In this document: positions 8,430 to 16,522 of the stretch, piece by piece
Numbering within the stretch: the first letter of the stretch is position 1
How the letters are laid out: every line of letters begins with the position of its first letter
NCBI RefSeq assembly: GCF_036287235.1
Contig: NZ_CP142850.1
Coordinates: 2,757,336-2,821,335 of the forward strand
From: Exiguobacterium sp. 9-2
Lineage (GTDB): Bacteria; Bacillota; Bacilli; Exiguobacteriales; Exiguobacteriaceae
DNA: 64,000 nucleotides
Reading direction: 5' to 3'
Made by a program: the position numbers and the translations under genes
The notes under the pieces: generated by a model
The model's database searches: none
What the model was told of the DNA's origin: nothing
The model's input: only the letters and a program-made list of their open reading frames with translations

Positions 8430-9447
8430 CAGCAAGCACCTCCTCGACGGTCACCTGTGCCTGATCGATGTACTGTAAGGCCCGTTTTACTTCGATCGTT
8501 TCACCGATCAGTTCAACAAGTAATGTACCGAACGGTGTTTCCTGTAACTCCGTGATGCTACCGTGCAGGATGTTGACATCGACGTCGAAGCGTTTTGCGA
8601 CTTGCGACAAGAGTGGTTGTCCGGTGTGGTGTCCGAGAAAATGAATCTTATAGATCGGATGCGCATTCCGTGACTCGATCAACTGACGAATTGATGCCGG
8701 AATTTCATCATGCATGACGGAGCGGACGAAGTTTTTCGCTGTCTCGGTCTGCGGATTTGAAAAGACATCAAAGACTGTTCCTGACTCGATCAGCTTCCCA
8801 GCTTCGATGACGGCGACCCGGTCACAAATCTCCCGGATGACACCCATCTCATGGGTGATCAAGAGAATGGTGATCCCGTATTCCGCATTGATGCGTTTTA
8901 ATAACTGGAGAATATGATGTGTCGTCTGAGGATCGAGTGCTGACGTCGCTTCGTCACATAAGAGCACGGATGGTTGCGTCGCTAGTGCCCGGGCGATGCC
9001 GACACGTTGCTTTTGTCCGCCGGATAATTGATCCGGGTAATGATCCGCCTTGTCCGCAAGATCGACGAATTCGAGTAATTCCGTCACCCGGCGACGAATC
9101 TCGTCTTTCTTGACACCTGCGAGAACGAGTGGTTTCGCAACGTTCGTAAAGACCGTGTTTGCATTCAATAGATTGAAGTGTTGAAAGATCATCCCGATCC
9201 GCTGTTTCGCTTGGCGTAATTTTTTTGGTGATAGTTGTGTTAAATCTTCTCCGTCGACCGTCACTGTTCCTGACGTCGGTCGTTCTAACAGGTTGACGCA
9301 GCGGAGCAATGAACTTTTCCCGGCACCGCTAAAGCCGATGACACCGAAGATTTCGCCTTTCTCGATCGTCAGGTCGACACCGTCGAGTGCTGCGATCGTC
9401 TGATCCTTCGTGACGTACGTTTTTTTGACTTGATGAAATGCAATCAT
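8419..9447 (-). CDS. metN: Methionine ABC transporter ATP-binding protein
   Basis: A 342-residue ATPase powering methionine import. Walker A is GFSGAGKSS, the signature is LSGGQKQRVGIARAL, Walker B is LLCDEATSALDP, and the switch His is in LITHEMG. After residue about 260 comes a C-terminal NIL regulatory domain (HFLGHHTGQPLLSQVAKRFDVD...), typical of MetN and known in E. coli to bind methionine and inhibit transport. The start at 9447 follows a GGGGG-type site; first gene after the SAM riboswitch. Confidence 0.95.
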   Translation of the reverse strand: MIAFHQVKKTYVTKDQTIAALDGVDLTIEKGEIFGVIGFSGAGKSSLLRCVNLLERPTSGTVTVDGEDLTQLSPKKLRQAKQRIGMIFQHFNLLNANTVFTNVAKPLVLAGVKKDEIRRRVTELLEFVDLADKADHYPDQLSGGQKQRVGIARALATQPSVLLCDEATSALDPQTTHHILQLLKRINAEYGITILLITHEMGVIREICDRVAVIEAGKLIESGTVFDVFSNPQTETAKNFVRSVMHDEIPASIRQLIESRNAHPIYKIHFLGHHTGQPLLSQVAKRFDVDVNILHGSITELQETPFGTLLVELIGETIEVKRALQYIDQAQVTVEEVLADAS

Positions 9448-9470
9448 TCCGTTTTCCCCCTTCATTCAAC

Positions 9471-9506
9471 AAAAAAGGTCCCTTCTTGAGAAACAAGAAG
9501 AGACCT
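9471..9506 (-). terminator. Attenuator terminator of the met SAM riboswitch
   Basis: Long hairpin AGGTCTCTTCTTG / CAAGAAGGGACCT followed by U6 on the minus strand, between the aptamer and metN; expected to form when SAM is bound. Confidence 0.9.
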
Positions 9507-9534
9507 GGATCCGCACAATGGCAGAATCCACTCC

Positions 9535-9636
9535 ACTCATCTCTCAGACATCTGTCTGATGGAATTGGCACAGTGCTCATAATGAGTCTGTTGCCGAGGT
9601 TTCGTAGGGCCAGTCCCTCCACCTCTCTGGATAAGT
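9535..9636 (-). promoter_or_regulatory. SAM-I riboswitch (S-box) of the met operon
   Basis: On the minus strand the S-box core is read in order: ACTTATCCAGAGAGGTGGAG, GGACTGGCCCTACGAAACC, TCGGCAACAG, CTGTGCCAATTCC and GAGATGAGT. The P1 arms ACTTATC and GATGAGT pair over seven bases. It controls metN-metI-metQ-M20 by transcription attenuation, as known for S-box leaders of methionine transport genes. Confidence 0.97.
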
Positions 9637-9699
9637 ATTGCGGTATGAAATTCGTATGTGTGTTGTTGCGTTGTTGCTTATGTCGTAAAACTAATTTTT

Positions 9700-9728
9700 A
9701 CATTACGGGTCGAACCTTTAAAAGTCAA
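9700..9728 (-). promoter_or_regulatory. Sigma-A promoter of the met operon
   Basis: Minus-strand TTGACT (9723-9728), a 17-base spacer and TAATGT (9700-9705), placed about 60 bases upstream of the SAM aptamer. Confidence 0.65.
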
Positions 9729-9822
9729 CCAACTTTGCAAAAATAATCCATTTGGCGCATATCGATTGAGTCATAAGTTATGAGTTAGCTGAAAGAATAA
9801 ATCACGATTCGTCCAGAACGAT

Positions 9823-9852
9823 TTGACAAGGCATTTTCGGTCGTGCTACCAT
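9823..9852 (+). promoter_or_regulatory. Sigma-A promoter of the esterase transcript
   Basis: TTGACA (9823-9828), an 18-base spacer and TACCAT (9847-9852), about 35 bases before the S-box-like aptamer. Confidence 0.55.
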
Positions 9853-9885
9853 CGTTTCAATGATTAATCCGACAATTCCAATATG

Positions 9886-9986
9886 ATATTTATCAAGAGT
9901 GAACGAGAGACCTGGCTCTATGACTTCACGGCAACCTGCAATCTGTAAGGTGCTCCGACCAGCAAAGCGCGGCTTTGGATGATACG
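9886..9986 (+). promoter_or_regulatory. SAM-I-like riboswitch upstream of an esterase gene
   Basis: Plus-strand S-box landmarks: TTTATCAAGAGTGAACGAGA, GACCTGGCTCTATGA, CGGCAACCTGCAATC, AAGGTGCTCCGACCAGC and GGATGATA. P1 closes as TATCA/TGATA. The usual GGAGGGACTGGCCC block reads GAGAGACCTGGCTC, a paired change that keeps the P2 stem. The kink-turn parts (ATGA ... GGCAACC) are intact. It is followed by a terminator hairpin and then the esterase gene. The ligand is inferred to be SAM from these blocks. Confidence 0.8.
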
Positions 9987-9990
9987 GTGA

Positions 9991-10033
9991 AAAACTCGTG
10001 GGCGTCCAAGCAGTGACGTTGACGAGTTTTTTT
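9991..10033 (+). terminator. Attenuator terminator of the esterase riboswitch
   Basis: AAAACTCGT pairs with ACGAGTTTT across an imperfect inner stem, then a seven-U tract ending at 10033, before the ribosome binding site GGAGG at 10041. Confidence 0.8.
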
Positions 10034-10055
10034 CACGAATGGAGGAAAAATAGTA

Positions 10056-10814
10056 ATGATGAACTATCCTGTATTGACTGGTGCTGAAGCATTTTATCTT
10101 CAAGGTGGACCGATCGGCATTTTAATCTGTCATGGTTTTAATGCGACCCCGCAAAGTGTTCGGGACGTCGGTGAGGCATTTGCTGCTAAAGGATTCACTG
10201 TCTATGCTCCACGTTTGCGTGGTCACGGGACGAACGTCCGTGAGTTCGAACAATCGACTGCTCGATGTTGGAAGCAGAGCCTGCAAGACGGCTATGCACG
10301 TTTACAAGAAACATGCGATCAAGTCTTCGTCATCGGTCAATCGATGGGCGCGACGCTCGCACTATCGCTCGCCGCTGACGGGATTCCATTTTCAGGCATC
10401 ATTACGATCAATGCCGCTCTCTCCGTTCCGTCTTATGAAGCACTGTCGTTTGAAGGTGGTCCACAGTACTTACCAGAAGGGGCACCGGATATCAAACGGT
10501 CTGCTTTCGAAATCATCTATGACCTCGTTCCGAGTCGTTGTGCATTCGAACTCGTCCGCTTGATGGACGAGACGAAAGGACGCCTTGGATCGATCCTTCT
10601 ACCGACATTGATTCTTTACTCGGCGACCGATCACGTCGTTCCGCCGTCGAGCTCGGATTACCTGCATCAGCATATCGGGACGAATGATAAACGAAGCTAC
10701 TGTCTCCTCAACTCGTACCACGTCGCGACCCTCGATCATGATCAGGATTTGATCGTGCGTGAGACGATTCGTTTCATCGAACGCTCGAGCCGTTTCTCAC
10801 AGGAAACGGGATAA
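10056..10814 (+). CDS. Alpha/beta hydrolase, Est30-like carboxylesterase
   Basis: A 252-residue cytosolic serine hydrolase. The oxyanion region is LICHGFNATPQSVRDVGEAF, the nucleophile elbow is GQSMG with Ser near residue 95, the acid is in YSATDHVVPP and the catalytic His lies in NSYHVATLDHD near the end, matching the Geobacillus Est30/monoacylglycerol-lipase group. It cleaves short acyl esters; the natural substrate is unknown. Two ATG codons lie in tandem (10056 and 10059) after GGAGG. Unusually, the gene sits behind an S-box-like riboswitch, so its product may serve sulfur or methyl metabolism. It is not MetX, whose motifs are absent. Confidence 0.88.
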   Translation: MMNYPVLTGAEAFYLQGGPIGILICHGFNATPQSVRDVGEAFAAKGFTVYAPRLRGHGTNVREFEQSTARCWKQSLQDGYARLQETCDQVFVIGQSMGATLALSLAADGIPFSGIITINAALSVPSYEALSFEGGPQYLPEGAPDIKRSAFEIIYDLVPSRCAFELVRLMDETKGRLGSILLPTLILYSATDHVVPPSSSDYLHQHIGTNDKRSYCLLNSYHVATLDHDQDLIVRETIRFIERSSRFSQETG

Positions 10815-10859
10815 TAAAAAAAACAGCTATTCGTCTTCACTTAGAAGCGAACAGCTGTT
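10814..10859 (-). terminator. Terminator of tdk
   Basis: AACAGCT (10822-10828) and AGCTGTT (10853-10859) with an inner TTCG/CTTC-GAAG/CGAA stem; a U8 tract follows on the minus strand. Confidence 0.75.
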
Positions 10860-10865
10860 ACATCA

Positions 10866-10896
10866 AAGGACGACCATCATCGGTTCGTCTTTTTTG
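10866..10896 (+). terminator. Terminator of the esterase gene
   Basis: Short GC hairpin GGACGACC ... GGTTCGTC followed by U6 on the plus strand. Confidence 0.6.
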
Positions 10897-10897
10897 T

Positions 10898-11515
10898 TTA
10901 TCCTTTTTGGTGTTGCATCGTTTGGAGCGGCTTCGGCTTTCCTGGCACTTCATGGCAGTGGCGACACCGTGGCTCATACGATTCTGAAGCGCCGACTAAA
11001 ATGATCGGATCATCATAGTTCGCTGGTTTTCCATCAATCAAACGTTGTGTACGGGAAGCCGGATCGCCACATGAGAGACAGATCGCCTGAAGTTTCGTCA
11101 CAAATTCTGCGCGCGCCAGTAATTCCGGCATCTTGCCAAATGGCTCTGCCCGGAAATCCTGATCGAGTCCTGCACAAATGACGCGTTTTCCGTCTTGCGC
11201 AAGTGCTTCGATGACTTGAACGATCTCATCATCAAAGAATTGAACTTCATCAATTCCGACAATTTGTGTTTCTTCCGCTACTGCTGCATAGAGATCACGA
11301 CTCGTCGCCATTGGAATCGCCACGACGGAATTTCCGATGTGAGAGACGACATGCTCTTCATGGTACCGGTCATCGATTGCCGGCTTGAATACTTGAACGG
11401 GCAGTTTGCCGTACTGTGCCCGTCTGACACGACGAATCAACTCTTCCGATTTCCCGGAAAACATACTGCCACAAATTACTTCGATCCAGCCGTACTGATT
11501 TATTACATGCATCAT
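10898..11515 (-). CDS. tdk: Thymidine kinase
   Basis: Phosphorylates thymidine to dTMP with ATP in pyrimidine salvage. The protein has a P-loop [10 protein letters not shown], the DEVQFF acceptor motif, the lasso loop and a C-terminal zinc knuckle ([13 protein letters not shown] ... CRHCH). The start is placed at 11515 ([10 protein letters not shown], 205 residues), not at the longer frame start, because family members begin with this segment and GAGGA lies upstream. It ends the conserved rho-rpmE-tdk neighbourhood of Bacillales, here separated from rpmE2 by a DedA gene on the other strand. Confidence 0.95.
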   Translation of the reverse strand: MMHVINQYGWIEVICGSMFSGKSEELIRRVRRAQYGKLPVQVFKPAIDDRYHEEHVVSHIGNSVVAIPMATSRDLYAAVAEETQIVGIDEVQFFDDEIVQVIEALAQDGKRVICAGLDQDFRAEPFGKMPELLARAEFVTKLQAICLSCGDPASRTQRLIDGKPANYDDPIILVGASESYEPRCRHCHEVPGKPKPLQTMQHQKG

Positions 11516-11695
11516 CGTCCGACACCGTCCTCTAAAAATAGTCACTTTAACGAGTATAGCTCGAAACGGTATTGAGAAAAAGGGTTGACTTCCGGAAATC
11601 AAAATTCATTTTTTCTTTACCTAGAATTTTTGTCCTTTCATTCCAACCTTCATCCATTTCCTGTACACTAAAGAAGAAGATTCTCGCGAAAGAAG

Positions 11696-12346
11696 GTGTC
11701 CCCGATTCATCATCTCTTACATGACATTCTGCACCAATATGGCGCCCTTGGTCTTTCCGTCCTTCTCGCAGGTGGTATCGTGGGATTGCCGGTTCCTGAT
11801 GAGACCTTGCTCGTCCTGTCCGGTTTTTGGATGCATCAAGGCAATCTACCGCTGTTCGGTACGATTCTTGCCGCTTACGCTGGCAGTTGCATTGGAATGA
11901 CGATTAGCTACGTGCTGGGCTTAAAACTCGGCATGCCCCTGTTACATCGCGTCGGACCAAAGATGCGCATCTCAGAAAAACACATTCTCTCCGCTGAAGC
12001 CGGATTTCGTCGTTACGGCAAATCGGTCTTGATCATCGGTTACTACATACCTGGTCTTCGCCAACTCTCTGCCTTTTTTGCAGGTGTTTCAAAAATGCCG
12101 TTTCGCATTTTTGCGAGTTACGCGTATACAGGTGCTTTGATTTGGGTCAGTGTGTTCTTGGGCGCCGGCTACTTTGTTGGTCGTCATATCTCGTTCCATA
12201 AAGTCGTCGACTACATCTTGGCACATCCAGATGCTATGCCGTACTTGATCGGGATCGTCGGTGGGATTGCTTTCTCGTTCGTCTTAAAGACGTACCTTAC
12301 GTACCGTTCGCAATTCAGCCTATACAAAAACAGCCTGCTTCCGTAA
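11696..12346 (+). CDS. DedA-family membrane protein
   Basis: A 216-residue DedA/SNARE-associated (VTT) membrane protein with about five hydrophobic segments. It shows the family signature GGIVGLPVPDETLLVLSGF and the later FRRYGKSVLIIGYYIPGLR arginine/proline segment. DedA proteins act in the cytoplasmic membrane in lipid-carrier recycling and membrane-potential homeostasis. The frame opens with GTG at 11696, which overlaps the only AGAAGG site; the next codons are TCC-CCG-ATT, so the true start is uncertain. The stop lies within the stem of the shared terminator with rpmE2. Confidence 0.88.
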   Translation: MSPIHHLLHDILHQYGALGLSVLLAGGIVGLPVPDETLLVLSGFWMHQGNLPLFGTILAAYAGSCIGMTISYVLGLKLGMPLLHRVGPKMRISEKHILSAEAGFRRYGKSVLIIGYYIPGLRQLSAFFAGVSKMPFRIFASYAYTGALIWVSVFLGAGYFVGRHISFHKVVDYILAHPDAMPYLIGIVGGIAFSFVLKTYLTYRSQFSLYKNSLLP

Positions 12347-12366
12347 TGGAGGCAGGCTGTTTTTTA
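12326..12366. terminator. Bidirectional terminator between DedA and rpmE2
   Basis: CAGCCTGCTTCC pairs with GGAGGCAGGCTG, flanked by A and T tracts on both sides, serving the converging genes. Confidence 0.9.
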
Positions 12367-12381
12367 AGAACCGGCAAGTAA

Positions 12382-12627
12382 TTACTTGCGGCCGTATTTT
12401 TTGTTGAAGCGATCGACACGACCATCTGCCGCGTTGAACTTTTGACGACCTGTGTAGAATGGGTGCGAGTCTGAAGACACATCCACACGGATGAGTGGGT
12501 ACTCGTTACCATCTTCCCAAGTGATCGTTTCGTTCGAAGAACGAGTAGAACCGCTTAAGAATTTGTACTCAGTCGTTGAATCCATAAATACTACTTTATT
12601 GTAGTTAGGGTGAATTCCTTGTTTCAT
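12382..12627 (-). CDS. rpmE2: 50S ribosomal protein L31, type B
   Basis: An 81-residue ribosomal protein of the large subunit. [19 protein letters not shown] and [11 protein letters not shown] are the L31 signatures. The CxxC zinc motifs of type A are missing, so this is the zinc-independent type B (YtiA-like). In B. subtilis the type A rpmE stands next to rho; here the B-type paralogue occupies that place. In other bacteria the B form is Zur-regulated, but no Zur box is evident upstream. Confidence 0.96.
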   Translation of the reverse strand: MKQGIHPNYNKVVFMDSTTEYKFLSGSTRSSNETITWEDGNEYPLIRVDVSSDSHPFYTGRQKFNAADGRVDRFNKKYGRK

Positions 12628-12718
12628 GGTTGATTTCTCTCCTTCCGCCCTGGTCCATTTGCTGAGCCAGAGTAAGTTACCTTCCTATACTAAACGATTT
12701 TTTTACGCGTCGCAATAG

Positions 12719-14101
12719 TTATTTTTCCGTCGTTGCTTCCTTCTTGACGGTACGCGGTTTAGCAGGTGCACGTCGGACCGTCTTCTTCTTTTCTTTCTCA
12801 AGTTCAGCAAAAAATTCTTCATTATTTTTCGTGTCGCGAATCTTACGCAGGAACGTATCGACGAACTCGTTCGACTCGTTCATCGTCCGACGAATCGTCC
12901 AGAGCGCATCGAGTTGCTCTTTCGGAAGCAAGAGTTCTTCCTTCCGCGTACCTGATTTGCGAATGTCGATTGCCGGGAAGATTCGGCGTTCCGACAGCTT
13001 ACGATCGAGATGTAGCTCCATGTTTCCTGTTCCTTTGAATTCCTCATAGATGACGTCATCCATGCGGGATCCCGTCTCGACGAGTGCCGTCGCAAGAATC
13101 GTCAAACTGCCACCATGTTCGATGTTTCGCGCCGCACCAAAGAACCGTTTTGGTTTGTGGAACGCTGCTGGGTCAATCCCCCCTGAAAGCGTCCGTCCGC
13201 TTTGCGGCACTGTTAAGTTATACGCACGAGTCAAACGCGTGATCGAATCCATCAAGATGACGACATCTTTTTTATGTTCGACAAGTCGCATCGCCCGTTC
13301 AAGGACAAGTTCAGAAATCCGCACATGGTTGTCCGGTGTTTCGTCGAACGTTGAACTGACGACGTCTGCTCCCGGAACTGAACGCTCGATGTCAGTTACT
13401 TCCTCTGGTCGCTCATCGATCAATAGAATGATCAGCTCGACATCCGAATGATTCTCTTGAATCGAGTTCGCGATTTCTTTGAGGAGTGACGTCTTCCCTG
13501 CTTTTGGTGGTGCGACGATCAAACCGCGTTGTCCAAACCCAACTGGTGCAATCATATCCATGACACGAACCGATAAATGACGTGGCTCTGTCTCAAGACG
13601 CATTAAACGATCCGGATAGATCGGTGTCAGCGCCGGGAAGAACAAACGGTTACGCGCTGTATCCGGTGCTTCGCCGTTGACGGCTTCCACACTAAGTAAC
13701 CCTTGGAAACGTTCGTTTTCCTTCGGTGGGCGTACTTTACCTGTGACGACATCACCATTACGTAGATTGAAGCGTCGGATTTGAGAAGCGGCGATATAGA
13801 TATCTTCAGAGGATTGGGAATAATTGATAGGGCGAAGGAAGCCGAAGCCACCATCGTTTTGCATTTGTGGATTACCAGGGATGACTTCAAGTACCCCTTC
13901 GAGGAAATAAAGACCTGTTGATTCCGCCTGTGCTTTTAGAATCTTGAACATCAACTCACGCTTACGGGCTTCCCGATATTGCGGGACATTCTTCGTCTTT
14001 GCGATTTCATATAATTCTTTTAATGTCAGCTGGCTCAATTGAGCCAAAGTATAGGAACGTTCAGGTTTATCTTTTTTATCAGTTGTTGGCATGTTTTTCA
14101 C
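12719..14101 (-). CDS. rho: Transcription termination factor Rho
   Basis: Homohexameric RNA helicase that ends transcription and limits antisense RNA. The N-terminal Rho domain ([11 protein letters not shown]) is followed by a cold-shock-like RNA-binding fold (DGGFGFLRP) and the ATPase core, with Walker [12 protein letters not shown], Walker B ([14 protein letters not shown]), the Q-loop [12 protein letters not shown] and the R-loop segment near [15 protein letters not shown]. The length of 460 residues is slightly above the roughly 420 common in Firmicutes, with a basic C-terminal tail ([18 protein letters not shown]). It lies between rpmE2 and glpX, the conserved position. Confidence 0.96.
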   Translation of the reverse strand: MKNMPTTDKKDKPERSYTLAQLSQLTLKELYEIAKTKNVPQYREARKRELMFKILKAQAESTGLYFLEGVLEVIPGNPQMQNDGGFGFLRPINYSQSSEDIYIAASQIRRFNLRNGDVVTGKVRPPKENERFQGLLSVEAVNGEAPDTARNRLFFPALTPIYPDRLMRLETEPRHLSVRVMDMIAPVGFGQRGLIVAPPKAGKTSLLKEIANSIQENHSDVELIILLIDERPEEVTDIERSVPGADVVSSTFDETPDNHVRISELVLERAMRLVEHKKDVVILMDSITRLTRAYNLTVPQSGRTLSGGIDPAAFHKPKRFFGAARNIEHGGSLTILATALVETGSRMDDVIYEEFKGTGNMELHLDRKLSERRIFPAIDIRKSGTRKEELLLPKEQLDALWTIRRTMNESNEFVDTFLRKIRDTKNNEEFFAELEKEKKKTVRRAPAKPRTVKKEATTEK

Positions 14102-14447
14102 CTATTCTTTATAAATTCAACTGCATTCAGCATACTTCCATACATACATCAGGAGGTATGTAATTTCTTTCGTGAACTAAAGGTATCATATTTTTTTAAA
14201 TTCGTCGTCAACAATCCTTTGCGTTTCTTACTTTGTAATATTCAAGGATATTATTTCAGTTATGTTACAAAAGCATCTATTTTGTCTTCTAACTGAAAAA
14301 ACGTTTTTAAGGGCGCACATGCTAAGATATTCCTGCAGACGAAATTCTTACACAGTTGTAAGGTTCACTGCTTAATCACACACTTAATGATTTCATCATA
14401 TAACTTACGGACGCAACACACTACATTAAAACGGAGGAATTCTTAAC
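14102..14447. other. Intergenic region between divergent rho and NlpC/P60 genes
   Basis: 346 bases, AT-rich, with no credible gene. It contains an imperfect inverted repeat at 14255-14297: TTCAGTTA / TAACTGAA outer arms, a symmetric four-base internal loop, and ACAAAA / TTTTGT inner arms, followed by AAAAAACGTTTTT. On the rho strand this lies in the upstream leader or promoter zone. The plus-strand gene has a clear GGAGG at 14433-14437, but no strong promoter is recognised. Confidence 0.5.
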
Positions 14448-15125
14448 ATGAAACGTTTTCTAGCATCGATCGCGACAGCAGCCTTAGTGGTTTCAGGTTT
14501 TACATCAGTGGGTACAGGTAAAGTTGAAGCAGCAACAGTCACGAAAGTCAAGATCACGGACAACGGTCTTCGTGTTCGGACAGCTCCTTCTACGAAAGCA
14601 AGCATCGTCGGGAAAGTCAACGCTGGTCAAGTCTTTACATACAAAGGCAAATCAGGCAGCTGGACAAAAATCTCATACGGCGGTAAAACACGTTATGTCT
14701 TCTCACAATACACAAAGACATACAAATCATCTTCAAGCGCTAAAAAATCAACAAGCACATCTTCTAAACGGACGAAAATCCTGAACGAAGCAGCAAAACA
14801 TAAAGGTACACCATACGTATGGGGCGGAACAACGACTCGTGGATTCGACTGCTCTGGTTTCACAAGCTACGTTTACAAGAAAGCGGCTGGTAAAACATTG
14901 CCACGTACGTCTTCTTCACAATATTCTTCTTCTAAAAAAGTCAGTGTTTCAAGCGTACAACCAGGAGATCTTGTCTTCTTCTCACACGGTAGCGGCATTC
15001 AACACGTCGGGATCGCAACAAGTAAGTCAAGCATGGTTAACTCAGAAACAGGTGGCGTTAAATACTCAAGCTTCAAATCAGGGTACTGGGGTTCACGCCT
15101 TGTCGGCGCAGGATCTTACCTTTAA
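14448..15125 (+). CDS. Secreted SH3b-NlpC/P60 peptidoglycan endopeptidase
   Basis: A 225-residue secreted cell-wall hydrolase. A signal peptide (residues 1-28, ending VEAA) is followed by one bacterial SH3 domain (about 33-88, LRVRTAPSTKASIVGKV), a Ser/Lys-rich linker (93-110) and an NlpC/P60 domain (111-225) with catalytic Cys135 (FDCSGF), His186 (IQHVGI) and a probable third residue Asn198 where many relatives have His. Such enzymes cut the gamma-D-Glu-diaminopimelate bond of stem peptides. GGAGG is at 14433. It is inserted, on the opposite strand, between glpX and rho, which are adjacent in Bacillus. Confidence 0.92.
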   Translation: MKRFLASIATAALVVSGFTSVGTGKVEAATVTKVKITDNGLRVRTAPSTKASIVGKVNAGQVFTYKGKSGSWTKISYGGKTRYVFSQYTKTYKSSSSAKKSTSTSSKRTKILNEAAKHKGTPYVWGGTTTRGFDCSGFTSYVYKKAAGKTLPRTSSSQYSSSKKVSVSSVQPGDLVFFSHGSGIQHVGIATSKSSMVNSETGGVKYSSFKSGYWGSRLVGAGSYL

Positions 15126-15136
15126 TTCATCATCTC

Positions 15137-15170
15137 AAAGCGGTTGAGCATTGGCTCGATCGCTTTTTTT
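15137..15170 (+). terminator. Terminator of the NlpC/P60 gene
   Basis: AAAGCGGTTGAGC pairs with GCTCGATCGCTTT, then a T8 tract. Confidence 0.85.
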
Positions 15171-15201
15171 CATCTCATTCAATTCATAAGAAGGAAATAG
15201 G

Positions 15202-15404
15202 ATGCATGTCTTCATCACAGGTGCTTCAAGAGGTCTTGGTCGTGAATTCGCTTATCTGCACGATCAGGAGATCACATCTTGCTCGTCAAACGTGAGGCAA
15301 TGCTCTTCAAAACGAAATTTCATGTCGAGCGATTTGGAGGTACTGCAATCTTCCCATACGATTTAACGAAGCGGAAAACGTTAGCACATTTCCTTTTCCT
15401 CTAG
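15202..15404 (+). pseudogene. Frameshifted, truncated SDR-family gene
   Basis: The ATG at 15202, after AAGAAGGAAAT, opens MHVFITGASRGLGREFAYL, the dinucleotide-binding start of a short-chain dehydrogenase (TGxxxGxG). The frame then fails around 15261-15285. In the shifted frame the expected continuation is readable: ILLVKREAMLFKTKF, then FGGTAIFPYDLTKRKT, ending at TAG 15402-15404. Everything past the first Rossmann half is gone. This is a clear dead gene and accounts for the gap between the NlpC/P60 gene and glpX. Confidence 0.8.
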
Positions 15405-15441
15405 GAATTGAGGATGAACGTCTTGATTCCTAGAAACATAG

Positions 15442-15489
15442 CAAAAAGAGTTGGTGTTTCGGAAATTATCCGAAACACCAACTCTTTTT
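15442..15489. terminator. Strong bidirectional terminator after glpX
   Basis: Perfect 18-base arms (15444-15461 and 15469-15486, AAAGAGTTGGTGTTTCGG and its complement) with A/T tracts on both sides; it ends the fba-side operon on the minus strand. Confidence 0.92.
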
Positions 15490-15524
15490 TATCGATCAAG
15501 TCCTCACGTATGAGTCCGTCTCTT

Positions 15525-16490
15525 TTACTTAATGACAAGCTTCGGTTTTTTCTTAAACGAGTGAATGCCTTCAACAAAGCGAACCGTTCCGGATTTCGCA
15601 CGCATGACGACAGAGTGTGTCTGACCGCCTTGTGCCGTGAACTGGACACCTTTCATCAACTCACTGTCCGTGACCCCTGTCGCAGCAAAGATACAGTCGT
15701 CTCCTGCGACGAGATCGTCCATCATGAGAATCTTCGATGGATCTTCGATGCCCATCTTCTTACAACGTTCGATCTCGGCATCGTCTGCTGGTAACAAGCG
15801 CCCTTGGAGCTCTCCACCGAGACACTTCAAGGCAACGGCAGCAAGAACGCCTTCCGGTGCGCCACCTGAACCGAGCAAGATATCAATCCCTGTATGCGGG
15901 AACGCCGTATTGATCGCACCAGCAACGTCACCGTCACCAATCAAGCGAATCCGTGCCCCTGTTGCCCGAATCCGTTGAATGATTTCTTCATGACGTTCGC
16001 GATCAAGGATCGAGACGACGACGTCTTCGATTTCCTTGTTCTTCGCCTTTGCAACGGCTGCGATGTTTTCTTCAATCGTCGCATCCAGACTGATGTGTCC
16101 TGCTGCTTCTGGACCAACTGCAATCTTATCCATGTACATGTCCGGTGCATGGAGTAAATCTCCCGCATCCGCAACAGCGAGGACAGCAAGTGCGCCCCAT
16201 GTTCCTTTTGCGACGATATTCGTTCCTTCGAGCGGATCGACAGCGACGTCAAGTCGTGGTCCATACCCATTTCCTAGCTTTTCTCCAATGTAAAGCATCG
16301 GTGCTTCATCCATCTCGCCTTCCCCGATGACGACGGTTCCTTTCATCGGAATCGTATCGAAGACATCACGCATCGCGCTTGTTGCCGCATCATCCGCTTC
16401 ATTCTTCAATCCTTTTCCCATCCAGCGTGCAGAGGCAAGTGCTGCCGCCTCCGTGACGCGTACAAGTTCCATTGATAGACTTCTCTCCAT
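15525..16490 (-). CDS. glpX: Fructose-1,6-bisphosphatase, class II
   Basis: Dephosphorylates fructose 1,6-bisphosphate in gluconeogenesis. The 321-residue protein starts [17 protein letters not shown], the canonical GlpX N-terminus, after a GAGGGG site. Metal and substrate motifs are [23 protein letters not shown] and [10 protein letters not shown]. It lies 32 bases after murZ in the tal-murZ-glpX run and closes that unit with a strong terminator. Confidence 0.96.
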   Translation of the reverse strand: MERSLSMELVRVTEAAALASARWMGKGLKNEADDAATSAMRDVFDTIPMKGTVVIGEGEMDEAPMLYIGEKLGNGYGPRLDVAVDPLEGTNIVAKGTWGALAVLAVADAGDLLHAPDMYMDKIAVGPEAAGHISLDATIEENIAAVAKAKNKEIEDVVVSILDRERHEEIIQRIRATGARIRLIGDGDVAGAINTAFPHTGIDILLGSGGAPEGVLAAVALKCLGGELQGRLLPADDAEIERCKKMGIEDPSKILMMDDLVAGDDCIFAATGVTDSELMKGVQFTAQGGQTHSVVMRAKSGTVRFVEGIHSFKKKPKLVIK

Positions 16491-16522
16491 GTGTATGTCC
16501 CCTCTCCCTTGTTACAAATCGG

